A stretch of DNA of 7,008 nt from an uncultured Parvularculaceae bacterium. Lineage in GTDB: Bacteria; Pseudomonadota; Alphaproteobacteria; Caulobacterales; Parvularculaceae. Positions 5,866-7,008 of the stretch are shown here, piece after piece. The position numbers were made by a program, and so were the translations under genes. The notes beneath the pieces were generated by a model. That model saw nothing but the letters and a program-made list of their open reading frames with translations, was not told the origin of the DNA and did no database searches. The stretch lies in the NCBI GenBank assembly GCA_947259815.1, contig CAMYNO010000390.1, forward strand, positions 1 to 7,008, read 5' to 3'. How positions within the stretch are numbered: position 1 is the stretch's first letter; the number at the start of each line of letters is the position of its first letter.

Positions 5866-7008
5866 TTAGTGATACGGACGGCCGATCTCAGCCATTGCCC
5901 TGCGCACGCCCCGCTCGATGTCGTCTGCACCGGCGCAGGCCGCCCGTTCGAGCGCTTTTGAAACGCTGGGGCTCGCCTCGCCGCCATGAACGCGCTGCAC
6001 CGGTGAATCGAGCAAGTCAAAACAGCGGTCTTGAATATCTGCGGCGAGCATGCCGCCGTAAGACGTACCGATAGACCCCTGTTCGACGATCAGAACATTG
6101 CCGGTCTTCTCGATCGATTGTTCAATTGTCGTCCAATCGATTCCGGCTCTGTCGAGACTGCGCAAGTCGATGATTTCCGCATCGACGTCCATGCGCTCGA
6201 CAATTTCCGTAACAGCCTGCGCCATGGACAAATAGGTAAGTATGGTCATTGAAGAGCCGGTGCGGAGTATCTTCGCCTTGCCAAGCGGGATGAAGTAATC
6301 GAGATCGTCGACAGGCGCCGGGCCTTTGCGATTGTACAAATCGACATGCTCCAGCACGAGCACCGGATCCTTGCAGCGCAATGCGCTGTTCATCAGTCCC
6401 ACATAATCGAAAGGCGTCGACGGCGCGACGATCCGCCATCCAACGGAGGTCGCGAAAATGCCCGCCGGGTCCATGCTGTGCTGCGAGCCGTAGCCAGTGC
6501 CCATCGCAACTTTCGTGCGAAGCACAAGCGCCATATCCGTGTCGCCGCCAAACATATGGCGCGCCTTGGCGATCTGATTGAAGACCTGATCGGCGGCCAC
6601 CCACATGAAATCCGGATACATGAATTCAACAACCGGAACATATCGTCCGTCTGCGGCCAACCCGCCAGCAAGACCGACAAAAGCGTTCTCGGAAATCGGC
6701 GTTCCCAATACACGATCGGGAAACTTTTCCGTCAATCCGCGGGTGGCGCCGTTCGTTCCCCCTTTAAGGCGATGAACGTCTTCGCCCATCACAACAATGC
6801 GCGGATCATCCTCCATTCTCCTTCCCATCGCTTCGGCGACAACATCGACAAAGCGGGCTTCGGTGATCTCCCCCGAGAAACTTTCCTGTTCTTCAAAACG
6901 AACGCCGTCAAATTCCGATAAGTCGCCGCGCACGCCAAAATCGCGAAAATCCGGCGACGGCCACAGCGACGGTATAATGCGCCGCTTTCCTTCGTGTTCT
7001 TCAACAAG
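5866..7008 (-). CDS. 2-oxoacid dehydrogenase E1, beta-type half, probably an alpha-beta fusion (5' end cut by window edge)
   Basis: The frame is open from the right edge to the TAA at 5868-5866, giving 380 visible residues. Residues 46-380 are the pyrimidine-binding and C-terminal transketolase-like domains of E1 beta. ARFVDVVAEAMGRRMEDDPR (51-70) is followed by VVMGEDVHRLKGGTNGATRG, then GTPISENAFVGLAGGLA, whose Glu107 fits the residue that activates the thiamine ring. GYGSQHSMDPAGIF (172-185) holds the conserved His177. Such enzymes decarboxylate a 2-oxoacid using thiamine diphosphate and pass the acyl group to the E2 lipoyl arm; pyruvate or branched-chain 2-oxoacids are likely. A GTG at 6933 could serve as a start, but the 25 codons before it read as sensible protein (HEGKRRIIPSLWPSPDFRDF). 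I recall very similar linkers in single-chain E1 alpha-beta proteins of about 700 residues, so I extend the gene to the edge. Cytosolic. Confidence 0.88.
   Translation of the reverse strand, partial: LVEEHEGKRRIIPSLWPSPDFRDFGVRGDLSEFDGVRFEEQESFSGEITEARFVDVVAEAMGRRMEDDPRIVVMGEDVHRLKGGTNGATRGLTEKFPDRVLGTPISENAFVGLAGGLAADGRYVPVVEFMYPDFMWVAADQVFNQIAKARHMFGGDTDMALVLRTKVAMGTGYGSQHSMDPAGIFATSVGWRIVAPSTPFDYVGLMNSALRCKDPVLVLEHVDLYNRKGPAPVDDLDYFIPLGKAKILRTGSSMTILTYLSMAQAVTEIVERMDVDAEIIDLRSLDRAGIDWTTIEQSIEKTGNVLIVEQGSIGTSYGGMLAADIQDRCFDLLDSPVQRVHGGEASPSVSKALERAACAGADDIERGVRRAMAEIGRPYH

Noticed and set aside
6346..6921. Plus-strand open frame of 191 codons
   Set aside because: It is the antisense shadow of the E1 beta domain, which matches its family throughout.

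Overview
This is a bacterial chromosomal segment, moderately GC-rich by eye. Every gene I can support lies on the minus strand. The best clue to its origin is rplU: ribosomal protein L21 is about twice its usual length and carries an Ala/Lys/Pro-rich linker plus a helix-hairpin-helix-like tail. That architecture is familiar from Alphaproteobacteria. The rplU-rpmA-GNAT order and the type of E1 dehydrogenase near the right edge fit the same class. I therefore infer an alphaproteobacterium, without naming a genus.

In the direction of transcription (right to left) the window opens inside a thiamine-diphosphate-dependent 2-oxoacid dehydrogenase E1 gene (5866 to beyond the edge). Only its beta-type half is visible, and the frame stays open to the edge through what looks like an alpha-beta linker. 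Next is a secreted serine esterase of the PHB-depolymerase/CE1-like family (4863-5822). A 217-base stretch follows, with a hairpin just after the esterase stop and an unidentified coding-like fragment whose stop codon overlaps the start of the next gene. Then come a sulfotransferase-like protein (3711-4649) and an SMP-30/gluconolactonase-family protein (2761-3672).

A clear sigma-70-type promoter at 2713-2741 begins the housekeeping unit rplU-rpmA (L21, L27), which ends in a strong intrinsic terminator at 1654-1689. Only about a dozen bases beyond the terminator's T-run begins a GNAT N-acetyltransferase (1073-1642). A DUF2855 protein, possibly a divergent MDR-type oxidoreductase, follows 39 bases later and runs off the left edge.

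The only genes that certainly work together are rplU and rpmA, as part of the large ribosomal subunit. The esterase, sulfotransferase and SMP-30 genes are collinear and could share transcripts, but I see no common pathway that the sequence supports. I found no RNA genes, CRISPR arrays, insertion sequences, prophage genes or attachment sites. This looks like an ordinary chromosomal region with a few architectural oddities, not a new defence or mobile system.
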